Source: Amoeboaphelidium protococcarum (taxonomy: Eukaryota > Aphelidiomycota > Aphelidea). Taken from it: a stretch of 64,000 nucleotides of DNA. Positions 23,465 through 33,606 of the stretch are shown one piece after another; within the stretch, counting starts at the first letter, position 1, and every line of letters starts with the position of its first letter. The notes below the pieces were generated by a model, which searched no databases, was not told where the DNA came from, and saw nothing but the letters and a program-made list of their open reading frames with translations. Location of the stretch: the NCBI GenBank assembly GCA_023515745.1, contig JALECJ010000258.1, positions 3,075,164 through 3,139,163 on the forward strand, in the 5' to 3' direction. The position numbers were made by a program, and so were the translations under genes.

Positions 23465-24889
23465 TCAACCATACGTCTCTCCCTTTATTGCAAACTCCAA
23501 TCTCAAACCATCCTCCATTCCAGCAATCTTAAACTTTTCAGGATCATCTTCAAGCAAACGAGAATACGCAAAGTCAATGAACATAAGCCTACCAGTCTTC
23601 TTGTCTTTCATTATATTTCTCTCCGCAATGTCATTGTGAGCAACACCTTTGTCATAGATAGCATCAAGAGCATCGCGCAGATGACTATCTTGTTCATCAA
23701 AGTCCTCACGAGTTGGCTTCTCCAACTCATCAATCATTATGCACTCAATCCAGTTGTCCAGAGATAAACGCGCATGTAACACTGGAAGATACAATCCCCA
23801 ATATTCCTTCAGAATGAGATAACACTGATGCTCCCTTTCCAATGACAACAGGCGAGGACCTTTCTATTACACTTATTTCGAATTCTCGCCGTCACTGGCT
23901 ACGTCCGAATCAATTTAAGCGGAATCACTTTAAGATTCAATAATATCGTACCTCGTGTCAACCATCTTTAGCACAGTATCTAAAGGCTGGCGGAATCCAG
24001 CTTTCACTACTGAAAACTATTCACTACCCTCTATTAGTGCATCGAAATACAAATTGTGCACTGAAACTTCAATTCTACTGGCAGGATTGAACTCAAAACT
24101 AGGCGTAGGATTGCACGGAGACGATTAAAGGTGGTGATTATTGGAGCATTCAAAATACATGGCAGTCAACGCAGTGATAAAGTTATACGGGGTAACTTAA
24201 TCAACAGAAACAGCCTTACTGAATTGCAACTGATGATAAGGCCTCTATTCATCTGGACCGCCACGACGTAGAAAGAATACCTTCTTATTAGTGCATATCA
24301 CCCCATAACGATGATTATTCATGGTCATATAGCTATACTCTTGAGATATTACGCGTCGTACCTCATTGTACAATTCGTGTTTGTCATCATTCGCAATTGT
24401 CACCAGATCCATGCCGTCATCCAGAGCCAAACTAATGTTGACCTAGCCAGTCATCAACGGCGATCCATACTAGATTTTCACAATGTTATAAATAACTTTT
24501 ACATCTTCTAATCTCCGGAAAAATACCCAATTTGGCCTCAATACTACCTTTTCTGGGTCGTATCCCAGTATCACATTAATGTTCAAGACTTTAGCCAATT
24601 CATCCGCGATATCGAAGCAGTATTGTAATATAAACCAAACGCTAACTTCCTTATTAATATCAGGTATAGACAAATGACGCAAAGGGTCTTTGCATTCCAA
24701 TTACAGCTTGTCAGCCACGTACGTATTAAACGGATCAATGACATCCTCGTCAAAAGAATCCCACACGGTCATGTTGATATCATCAAGAATACGAGTATTC
24801 TCAGGATGGGGAGTTGTAGACTGAGAGTTATTAACTGGGTCTTATATAATAGCTGGCAGTTGATACGATAATAGATCTTGGACAATCAT
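23465..24889 (-). CDS. Nuclease-like plus protein-kinase-like protein (Crinkler/FunK1-type), 474 aa
   Basis: A single frame from ATG 24889 to TGA 23465. Residues about 60-270 resemble the restriction-endonuclease-like module often found before eukaryotic FunK1/CRN kinases: LECKDPLRHLS, PNWVFFRRLEDVKVI, then YMTMNNHRYGVICTNKKVFF. Residues about 300-474 resemble a protein kinase: GVAHNDIAERNIM is an HxD...N catalytic loop and LMFIDFAYSRL is a DFG-like metal motif. This pairing is known from fungal and oomycete effector or transposon-associated families. Secretion is not evident; there is no signal peptide. Function in this organism is unknown. The gene sits between the NOM1-like gene and a basic ORF, on the same strand. 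Confidence 0.65.
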
Positions 24890-25534
24890 AATTTGACGTG
24901 TTTTACCTTCGTGACGCGTCAGAGTAAAAATGAGAATGGACGCGTTTCAGAAGATTTAGTTACCGTTACGGTTTTAATGATGTCTGTCATTTATTTCAAT
25001 CAATAAAAGTAATGTCGACAGGACTTACAAGGTACATAGTGTGCATAATTATGGAAAGTCTAGATTCATTTACCACGCAGTAAAGGCGTTTCTTTCTAAA
25101 TCCACTTTCCCCCTTATTTGGTTAGTATAAGTGCCGAGCTCTAATTTGCCTTACTCGACTGCTCTTGTTGCCATTTTCTGCTTTATGTTTAGAAAAATAA
25201 TAAAATCAGCACACAGGAATTTGTGACAAATTATCATCTTTAAATAAACGCAATTAACAAGCAGATCCTGCACAGAACTTAAACTCATGTCTCGCGGTAC
25301 ATTATGGAACTTGAACATATAATCAAATTCACTGAAGATCAAAATATTGAAAAAGGCAAAATAATTAACTATTCAACAAAGATAATTATTGTAAGTTACA
25401 CATCTATGGCATTGATTGAAAGGAAAACTTAAGTTGATGAAGGAGCCATATACAAGTATTATCTTTTCAAAAGTTGGATTATTACATGAGATGAGCGACT
25501 CCTTAGAAAGCTTTTCAATATGTATAATATAAGT
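24890..25534. other. Intergenic, about 645 bp, with two ACGCGT sites
   Basis: No gene recognised. Two ACGCGT palindromes lie about 25 nt apart just upstream of the kinase-like gene (near 24914 and 24939), each followed by a CAG-containing sequence. A minus-strand frame at 25151-25342 shows no protein-like features. Confidence 0.4.
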
Positions 25535-25963
25535 TCATTCTGTTCCAGCTGGCTTCAACTTGAGTTTCTTTGAGTAATACTCCATCATGCGTTCATCTTC
25601 ACCAGGATCATCATTTACGCGTCGTAAATTCGCATCATCTTTAGCCAGGCTTTCATACAACGCCGGATATCTTTCCTTGAGTTTATCGGCATTAGATTTT
25701 ATACTCAATTATGGTTTATCTACTCGTCTACTTTAACTTTCATGACGCTTCAAATGACGGTGAGGTTATCTCTCATTCCCAACAGCACTTATATTATTAT
25801 CATTACGCGTATTCCTCAATTTCTTAGACTATCGATCCAGTTTACGTTACTCTTTACGCGTCAATTTCTTATCGGAATGATGTTTAGTTAATTTGCGAAA
25901 TGCATTGGTATTATCTTATTGCTAAATACCAAGCTCTTTTGCAATTTAAGCCGGTAATCTCAT
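25535..25963 (-). CDS. Basic orphan protein, 142 aa
   Basis: The frame runs from ATG 25963 to TGA 25535. It is strongly basic at residues 25-75 (KKLTRKEQRKLDRQSKKLR) and ends with an acidic-then-basic stretch, DDPGEDERMMEYYSKKLKLK. The RKEQRKxxR and D-E-x-MxYYxKKL features resemble the N-terminal half of NOM1/Sgd1, but the MIF4G part lies 2.3 kb away behind another gene. A nucleolar role is only a guess. Translation upstream of 25963 is blocked by a TGA, so the start is well placed. Confidence 0.5.
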
Positions 25964-26083
25964 TTTATGATTAGCTTATGTTTGATCTGATAACGGTAAA
26001 ATCCAGAAAATAACGCCGTGAATGCTTTCAAGTTGACACTGGTAAGAGGAAAACAAACTATTCAAGTTACACCGCCAAGATTA

Positions 26084-26353
26084 TCAAATCCCAACACAAA
26101 GCAATATGCTTCGCTTTGACACGCTTAATCTTAAATTTTAATACGTGTTTTAAGTGGGGAATATCAGCGGTTTGAATAGAAAATTAAAATTTATGGCGTT
26201 CTCAGTGTGGGAGCTGAGTTGTACAATCAGCTGCGCCATTGCCGTAATCATCGAATTGAAATCATCCCGGGGCAATTCTTTATCTTGTAATTCCACGCCG
26301 CAATTACTCTTGTTCTTGTAATTAGATTCATAATCAGCCTATAATCTATTCAT
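26084..26353 (-). CDS. Small orphan protein, 89 aa
   Basis: The frame runs from ATG 26353 to TGA 26084, divergent from the PH-domain gene with 40 nt between start codons. The first 60 residues are polar and helical (DYESNYKNKSN, LPRDDFNSMITAMAQLIV), followed by a more hydrophobic tail. Not recognised. A splice site before the tail is possible, because the last third looks less protein-like. Confidence 0.4.
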
Positions 26354-26393
26354 CTGGATAATTTTGCTATAATTATTATCACAAGAATTAAGT

Positions 26394-27686
26394 ATGGTTT
26401 CCGTGAGCGCGCAAGGTCCCAGTGTTGCATCCATCTATTCTGATGCTGTTAAGTGTGGCTGGCTGATTAAGAAGGGTGGTAGTGGATTTTCTGTCAATTG
26501 GCGCAAGAGATACTTTGTGCTGCATGATCAACACCTTCATTACTATAAGAACGCTGATGATAAGAGTCCAAGCGGGTCGATTTACTTACCTGATTATACT
26601 GAAGTACGTGGTGCGTAGTAGCAGGAGTAGTAGTCCTCTGCGTTGGCTGATAAAAAGCATCTGCTGATTCTAAGTCCACGCGTCACCTCTGAATTGATCT
26701 CCGCACCTGTGCCTCAATAGCCAAAGTAGGAAGGTGTTGATCAGGAAGTAGATAGAACTTTGGGTGCTGATAAAGAATTGCTAGTATCCGCTGTTGAGTT
26801 GAATACTGTGCAGAAGCCATAAGACTCCACTGTCGCTAATCTTGGTGAATCAACGCAACCTGATCACCAAGATATTGGAGAGAGTCCATCAAAGTGCCCT
26901 TCATTCGGTGCCGATGCCGATGATAGTCAAGATGCTCCCACTGTCATAGTTGCTTAATCTGTTACTAGCTCTGCTGATAACGTCAAGACGCCTCCTTCGC
27001 CGGTAAGTATATTCAACCACACTCCCGTTTCCCGTTTACGTCCATCCAGAACTTACTACCTGTAATGTCAGTCAGATGATGAGATGCAGAGTTGGATCGA
27101 TGCTATAAAGCCTCTATTGAATAGCACTGGAACTAAAGGAAATTAGTTATTATCATCATCATCGTCTCAATAGTTGACAAAGAAGATTAGCGTTGAGGCT
27201 ATTGATGGTTTGATTGAAGCTGTTGATGAAATTATATATTAGCAGTAGGAAGATAATTCTCCAGTAAAAATTGAAGGTGAAAAGGCAATGAACTGCTCAT
27301 AAGTTTCAGATGTACATTCTTCTAACTAGGATCACTCTACCGCTGTTGTTGACTAAGCTGAAAACAAAGTGAATAATGATCAGACTGAATAAGAAGAGTC
27401 AATGATGATGAAGGGATCGGTCGTGTAAATGGAATCCATCCAGCTGGGTGATCAAGATGAAGCTGATCATTCGGCCATTGACAGTTCTAAAGTATCCGGT
27501 AATGCTACATGCGCGTACGGAGTAAAGACTTCATCACTGGAGAAGAAATTGGATCAGTTGGGTGAGATGGTGAGTGACTTGAAAGCGCAAGATATCAATG
27601 TTGTATATGACAACATTCGGATGGTGTACATGCTTCTGAAGAAGGAAGCCGCCAAGTTGGAATCTTTACAACAGCAGCAATTATGA
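26394..27686 (+). CDS. PH-domain protein with long loop insertion, 430 aa
   Basis: The frame runs from ATG 26394 to TGA 27686. Residues 20-75 are the first part of a pleckstrin homology domain (CGWLIKKGGSGFSVNWRKRY, FVLHDQHLHYY, SGSIYLPDY). The closing PH strand and helix (RTYYLQCQSDDEMQSWIDAI) do not appear until residues about 220-240, after a low-complexity acidic Ser/Gln/Glu insertion of roughly 130 residues. A further acidic region and a C-terminal helix (LEKKLDQLGEMVSDLK, MLLKKEAAKLESLQQ) follow, probably a coiled coil. PH domains bind phosphoinositides or proteins at membranes. All UAR codons fit as Gln. Confidence 0.8.
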
Positions 27687-28235
27687 ACTATTACTTGACT
27701 TATCATAAATATATTTTTCGGAATACTAAATACACATACACTATATTTTTATCTCGCGTCAGTTGGATTGCATTTCACAGCGTTGAAGAAGTTGACGCGT
27801 AAAGAGAAGTGTAAAGCGCTGATCATTCCCGATTACGTACAGTATGATCACAGATTGAGAGAGACATTAAAGAGAGTGAGCTTCATCAGTAATACCGAGA
27901 AAAACAATGTATTTACTAATTCATTGTTATCTTGAAGCCAATTCCCTATTTCCCAAAGGAAATTGCAGAACTCAATATCACGTTATGAAATGCTCAGAAA
28001 TTTATCCACCATGTTTTCTTCAGTGATGTAGGCAATAACCAAATCTTGCATTTCGATTTCAGGTGTTGATTCAAGTCATCAATACCCGACTACATTGACT
28101 GATGAAACTTCAGGACGAGGATTATTTATATTTGTCCATTCTCAGATCGTTTGGCACAGGATGACCACAAAACTCTTTGTCTTTAAGTTCAGGATTAAAT
28201 TAAAGTATATAGGTATGGATGAGCATTGATAGTTC
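27687..28235. other. No confident gene, about 550 bp
   Basis: A plus-strand frame at 27753-27935 (ALKKLTRKEKCKALIIPDYV...) looks protein-like but lacks a start, and could be an exon or decayed gene. The rest is AT-rich. Confidence 0.3.
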
Positions 28236-28790
28236 TCAGCTTGTGACAATCCCTTCCTGTTGTGAAATCAATAAGAGCTTTAATAATAAACGGCTAAGTA
28301 CATATTGAGCGATAGTCCTGCGCGCAAAACTTATCGTATCTAAATCATCATTCTATTTGAGGAAAACCTTCTGGTTCGAAGGATCTGCAAACTTCGACCA
28401 GCACTCTTCACTACCAACCAACGCTATCAGACTCTGGCCAAGAAAATTGCTGTCATTCAATCTCTAAGATATGATAGCAAGTCTTGGTTACTTCATACTA
28501 ACCAAGGATTTTACCGCCGCCACAAGCTCCTGATTCTTTCTATAATGAACTCCTTCATCAGTCCCTTCTATTGGCGATAGGAGTAGTTACAACAAGTCTT
28601 TGAAAAGACTCCACAACGACCACAGTTTACTAAATGAACTCTTCAAAAAGAAGACTCGTAACCTGTTGCACCTACTTATTAAAAACCTTTCCCAGTTCTT
28701 CTTCAGATTTTACGACACCGGCAGGGTGTTCCGAAATCACGCCACTCAATGAACCCACCAAAATCCTGTAAGTAACGCCATAAACTCTCA
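28236..28790 (-). pseudogene. Possible decayed coding region, unknown family
   Basis: Two overlapping minus-strand frames look protein-like in succession: one containing EHPAGVVKSEEELGKVFNK and ending near 28550, the other containing SLIALVGSEECWSKFADPSN and ending at TGA 28236. They would read as one protein only with a frameshift. I do not recognise the family. The first frame overlaps the end of the integrase remnant in a different frame, so the border is uncertain. Confidence 0.3.
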
Positions 28791-29480
28791 ATACGCGTGT
28801 TATACTTGCTAGCGCCACATATGAATCCACTAACCCCTAAGTAATGTTTTTAAAAACGCGATATATAGGAATTTTCACTACCTTTATCAGCGTGTACAAT
28901 CTATGAAATCACATCCAGATCTTCACAAGTCTTTAGATAATAGGCTTCAACAAAATCTGCAAGTCTATTGGTATCAGCAACTTCCGTCCACATAATCTTG
29001 TGGCTAAAACCAGCCATAGATGCCAAATCCAAATTAACCCAGTGATGAAATCAGTCGACCCAGGATCATATAGCCAAGATGATGTCAAGTCAATATCATC
29101 GCTGCTCTAAGCCAAGACAGTAGAAATGCGATCCAGCAAAGATAAATCGGGTGAAAATTTCTTCTCTTTTGTCAAATCCATCTAGATGCCAAGCGTAATC
29201 TGGACCATCGGACTTGCAACGACGCCGTGCTAAACGATGTTTAGTCCGCAATGTGACGCCTTCAAAGTCAAGGATTTAACGCGTTCGTGCTATTTCGTCG
29301 CGAGGTACATTGACTCCAATTAATCTTAGCACAACCTGTGTAATCGCACAATATCATTCATATTCCTTTTTTTAATCAACTCTCCGACGACTATAATCAG
29401 ATCTTATTCCGACAGCTTTTATCTAGATCGCACTCTAAGCTATTATACCAAAACCGCTGCAAAGGTATTTTTAAACATAT
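28720..29480 (-). pseudogene. Decayed DDE integrase (rve-type) with frameshifts
   Basis: The minus strand has, in successive frames, an N-terminal helical piece (ELIKKRNMNDIVRLHR), then RLIGVNVPRDEIARTR and GPDYAWHLDGFDK, the diagnostic start of the eukaryotic integrase core domain. Further on are DLASMAGFSHKIMWTEV, IVHADKGSENSYIS (second Asp; the usual motif is T-D-x-G-T-E-N) and NTRIESLWRYLQDFGGF (the Glu motif). Several frame changes and in-frame TGAs separate these segments, so it cannot encode a working enzyme. This integrase core occurs in eukaryotic transposons and domesticated genes. Borders are approximate. Confidence 0.6.
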
Positions 29481-29809
29481 TTTCACCACATGATTTTATA
29501 CAACTGGCATTAATGCAACCAGATGATATGTTTATTGAATTGCTGACTTTCCCGTAGGTGGCGTCTGCAAATAGTCGCATGAGTAGTTTTCGAGAGCAAA
29601 GGTGTAGTCATTCACCAAAACAGCGCCTTTATGCTGCGCAATGGGGTATCTGCGGCAATAATCAAGTTCAAGATTACTTTGTTTTGCAATGTAAATCTTG
29701 AAGCCTTTTATAGTAAATACGATTCCAAAAATCTTTTGTGTTTTTTTCTAACCGCTTGATCCATAATCACTAAAACTCTGTCTCGCCTGGTATACTGTAG
29801 ATACAATAA

Positions 29810-30379
29810 ATGTTTCGCCGTGTGTTGTCCCGTATCTTCCGTCCACTTGCCGGTAGATTGTTCTAATTTAATTATAATCCTAATACTCCTGCAGCCATTG
29901 ACCGTTTGACAAGAGAAATGCGTAATTTTAAACAGGAATTTATTGGCTTTTCTGGGGGTATTGCTAAATCAAATGATGAAGAAGTGACGCTTGCTGTTGA
30001 GAAACACTTGGCTGAGAGTGGAAAAGAAATTATCGGTCGCTCTTTGAATTACAAGATTAAGCACGTAAATCCGGATAACAAGTCATAAAGATTCTGGGCC
30101 GAGACTGACGGCTTCATCTTGGTGCCAGGACGCGTCGTTATCGTCGAGGCCAAGTCATAAGTCAGGGCATTGGATTTTGACTAGGTCGAACGGACCAGAA
30201 AGATGTTTCAGGCGTAGTTTGACACTCCGGTCAAAGCTTATGTTGGCGGTCCAGTATTTGCTAAGGAACTTCGCAAGACGGCGCTTGACAGGGGATTCGG
30301 AGTGGTTTCGTTGTCCGAAGGAAGATATTCAGTTGAAGATGGTATCGAGGAGTAGCACATTAAGTAAGATCATGCTTGA
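29810..30379 (+). CDS. PD-(D/E)XK nuclease-like protein, 189 aa, possibly mitochondrial
   Basis: The frame runs from ATG 29810 to TGA 30379. The first 20 residues (MFRRVLSRIFRPLAGRLFQ) look like a mitochondrial presequence: Arg-rich, no acids, amphipathic. The core has a nuclease-like AETDGFILV, VVIVEAKSQ arrangement (Asp...Glu-x-Lys) followed by a helix DFDQVERTRKMFQAQFD, matching the PD-(D/E)XK fold order of strand-turn-strand-helix with catalytic D, E and K. Other members repair or degrade DNA or act as non-catalytic binders. The substrate is unknown. It is separated from the decayed integrase by about 300 bp, so a mobile-element origin is possible. Confidence 0.65.
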
Positions 30380-30819
30380 ATTAAATATTGCACATTGATT
30401 AATCGGTAAATAGATATGAAAAGTAATATTGTTTATTCGGTACTAAATTTAAAATGATTCACCTTTTCAGTAACTTTTTGATACCTAATAAAGATCATAA
30501 AATGTGCTTAAAGAGGATGTTCAAACAGTCGTTTAAATCACTCGCGATGTGTTTGTGCTCCGCAACTCTATTAAATCATTTTGAGGTGAGTTTTTAGAGG
30601 CCAAAGCTGAAAGGTTACGCGTTAAACTTTCATCTGGAAGAGGATACCTCTTAAAATTAGTGCTCATTAATTCCAGAACATCATTCGCTCGTTGCAAAGT
30701 TAAATTTTGCGGGCTCCAACTTAATTTGCCGAATGAGTTAGTTCATCGTCTCCTTTCTATTCACTCAAAACAATTCAACTAAGCGGCCAATCGTGTAATT
30801 CATTCAATCAATCTTCGGT
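30380..30819. other. No confident gene, about 440 bp
   Basis: A plus-strand frame between about 30500 and 30815 is open apart from one TGA near 30590 and shows some protein-like content (LLKLVLINSRTSFARC). This may be a decayed gene or chance. Nothing else is seen. Confidence 0.3.
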
Positions 30820-31401
30820 ATGAGTTCACTCGAAAAAGCATTGAAACCGTTGGCTGTCAGCAAAAAGAAACAGCTGAAAGGCGCACGGATTCCACTCGAT
30901 GTTATGACTGAAATGTCAGCAAATGGAGCCACTGTAAACAAGCTGGAGGGAGAAGAGCTGTACTCAGTCACAGGAATGACTTTTTAAGACACGGCCTGGG
31001 TGACGTATGAAAAATGGGCGCGTGGTATTGACAAGGATTTGCGCGTCGGTGCTAATTTTGGCCCAGGACTCAACTTGGTTAATTCTGCTTTGGTTCCTCC
31101 TGACCATTTGGCCCATAATATTCAGTGCGAGGCCCGCTCAATTGTTAATCACTATGCTGGATTACGAGTTCAAGATTTCGAGAATGGAAACAATCCTCGA
31201 ATCGGCCCTCCATTGCGTGCTCCTCCAATATTTACGCGTTTTCTTAATGCCAAACTAGCATTGTCCAGTCTGATGAATCGTATTCAAGATCCTCCTATCG
31301 ATTATCCTATATTGAGATCATTGAAATCTGGGTCATATGTTTGTACGATTGATCAGCAATGGGCTAATGCTGGCGTTGAAATTGTTGTGTTTAAGCCATG
31401 A
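30820..31401 (+). CDS. Orphan protein, 193 aa
   Basis: The frame runs from ATG 30820 to TGA 31401 with one TAA as Gln. The N-terminus is basic (SKKKQLKGARI), the middle has GMTFQDTAWVTYEKWARG and GANFGPGLNLVNSALVPPDH, and the C-terminus has GPPLRAPPIFTRF and SGSYVCTIDQQWANAGVE. Composition and aromatic spacing look like a globular protein. I do not recognise the family. It has no signal peptide or membrane segment, and neighbouring sequence holds transposon and kinase remnants. Confidence 0.6.
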
Positions 31402-31439
31402 TAATTGCTGAATCCTATCGGTGTTGATATTGATATCGG

Positions 31440-31760
31440 AGGGAGCGTAGCTAAATGTTTACCATTGAAACTTTAAGATTAAGTCTATAAGCCTTTCGGC
31501 GCAGAAGCTCCGCGAAGTCGACTAGCACTTTAAGTATTACTGGATCTTTATCAGAGTTCACAATTTTATTAACCTCCTTTTAGTCAATGCACTATAGAGC
31601 AGTATATTCTCAGGTTTTAAATCTGTATAAACAATTTCGAGTCATGAGTCCAACAATTTCTTACTCCTTGCGCTTATTGAACTAAATTTTCGCGACACTG
31701 TGTATCTTCCATTTCTTTAATTTCTCTTGAATCTACTAGACATCATCCTATAAGAATCTG
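31440..31760 (-). pseudogene. Decayed Ser/Thr protein kinase fragment
   Basis: The minus strand reads IVYTDLKPENILL near 31594-31632, the canonical kinase catalytic loop (HxDLKPEN, here Y-T-D). In another frame, ILKVLVDFAE follows near 31510, resembling the DFG segment of CLK/SRPK-type kinases. TGA codons and frame changes break the surroundings. It is a remnant, most like a LAMMER/CLK kinase by its TDLKPENILL wording. Confidence 0.5.
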
Positions 31761-32046
31761 ATAAAGTCTATATATTCAAGCTCTCTCACACTCCTTTGCT
31801 TTCACTTACGTTCTCGCCTGAACGCTCTTCAGTTGAAACTATTCGTTCCGACCTGTCGAATTGCGCTTTCTTCTTCGATTTAAAAACGACTCAAGTAAGT
31901 TTGAAGGCGACGTGTTTAGACAAAATATATTACATTTTGGATTTAACACTTAAAATTTAATAATTTATGGTTAGTGGAATATGATAAGTCTTAATGAATA
32001 CTGCAGAATACCAAAATCTATATATAATCTGATTCTGTCAGAGTAA

Positions 32047-33453
32047 ATGGCTGCATTTTAGGATAGCGTCTAATCATCATTATCATCATCATCAACAAAT
32101 GGATAGCAGTAAAATTAAGCATTGTAATCAACTAATAATGAGATGCTGGTAGATATTATCAATGACTGTACTATAGCCATTGGGATTGTGTCCACGCTGT
32201 ATGTGTTCAATATTGAATAGACGTCGTCGATGGAACGATCATCATCTGCAGTGGTCAAGTTATTGGTCAGGATCAATGGCATATAGAATGAAGATGAATT
32301 GATTACTGCGATTAAACTTTATAAATCTGGAATTCTCATAGCTGGTTATAATAATGGATATATAAGAACCTTCTTTATTGATAATGATGAAGATAATATA
32401 AATAATAATTCTAATAGTGGTTCAAAGAGGAAGGGTGAAATGATTGATTTTATACAAATTCACACTGCACCAGTAAAGAGGATAGATATAATGATGATCA
32501 AGAATTAGATTATGGTCAAATTTCAAAGTGGTTCTATATGCGTAATTGATGATATTTCCAATTTATCATCATCTGTTTGTAATCGGTATAAATTCCCTCA
32601 ATAAATTACCAATTCAGTGTTTTGTGATTAATATTCAGATTACGATGGTTGTAATAGTAAATCGCAGTTGTTGAATGAGAGCGCTATAGTCAAGATTCAT
32701 GCCTCCACCTAGTCTTCTCTACAAGATTATTATTATTATGAAAATCAACACGGCGATTCAAGTTCAACTCAAAAGAGGTAATAGTATATCTCAATGGGTA
32801 GTGGACCAATGATCAATTGCTCAACTGCGGTGTAGTCAGAATCACTCTCTGTCGACAGAGTGCAGAGTATGGTCAGCAATGCCGTATCTGGCATATTCGG
32901 GAGGTTCTCTTCATCTCTTGCTGGCGTCGGTGGTAGTTTGGGTATTGATAGATTATCGTCATCATCAGGTGGTGTTATTAGTAATAATATCAATAACAAT
33001 AGGTTAGATTAGACTGGCGGTTCCAGTACATAACGCTATTCTGTTAAGTTGTTGTAGTCAGACTTTGTGCTGGATGGTCATGATGGACGAAGTATTCAAT
33101 ACGCTACTTAAAGCGCTGATGGCCGGTTTATAGCTATGAATGACACCATGGGTAGGATTCTGATTTATGATGTGAAGTTGAATCTGATCGTGTAAATGAT
33201 CAAAGGGTACCGCGATGCTCAGATTGGCTTTATATAAAGTTCATCATCATCATCAAAGTCGTAAATCTAATTGGTAGTGTACGTACAAGCCAGATGCTAG
33301 ATTGATGTATTCAAGTATCCATTCCGGTAGAAGCTTTAAAGTCTACGCACCGAGTTGACCAATTTAAAGATGGTTTAAAATCACAAATCTGTACTGTTTT
33401 TCGATAGCTAAAATGGAGCCATGTATTATCTGAGATTTGCTGATGCTGGTTGA
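32047..33453 (+). CDS. RAB3GAP2: RAB3GAP2-like (Rab3GAP regulatory subunit, N-terminal domain), 468 aa
   Basis: The frame runs from ATG 32047 to TGA 33453. After a Ser/Gln-rich N-terminus, residues 55-130 include VVKLLVRINGIQNEDELITA and GILIAGYNNGYIRTF. After a low-complexity insert, residues about 345-430 hold the family signature: ATQSADGRFIAMNDTMGRIL, IYDVKLNLIVQMIKGYRDAQ, then LVVYVQARCQIDVFKYP, as in the Rab3GAP2 N-terminal beta-propeller (SPDGR..A..D..GRV....KGYRDAQ.GW). In animals RAB3GAP1/2 form a GAP for Rab3 and a GEF for Rab18 acting in trafficking and autophagy. At 468 aa it equals the N-terminal domain only, much shorter than the animal protein. Confidence 0.8.
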
Positions 33454-33606
33454 AAATCATTGATTATATATCTAAAGGAAATCATGACCAAATTGTGTGA
33501 AATACAATAGTAGAATCAATATCTATACAGGGTCATGTTGCAATTCACAATTCAAACACTTTAATAATCCTCTTCATCAATATAATTGTTATCCAAAATG
33601 AGTCCA

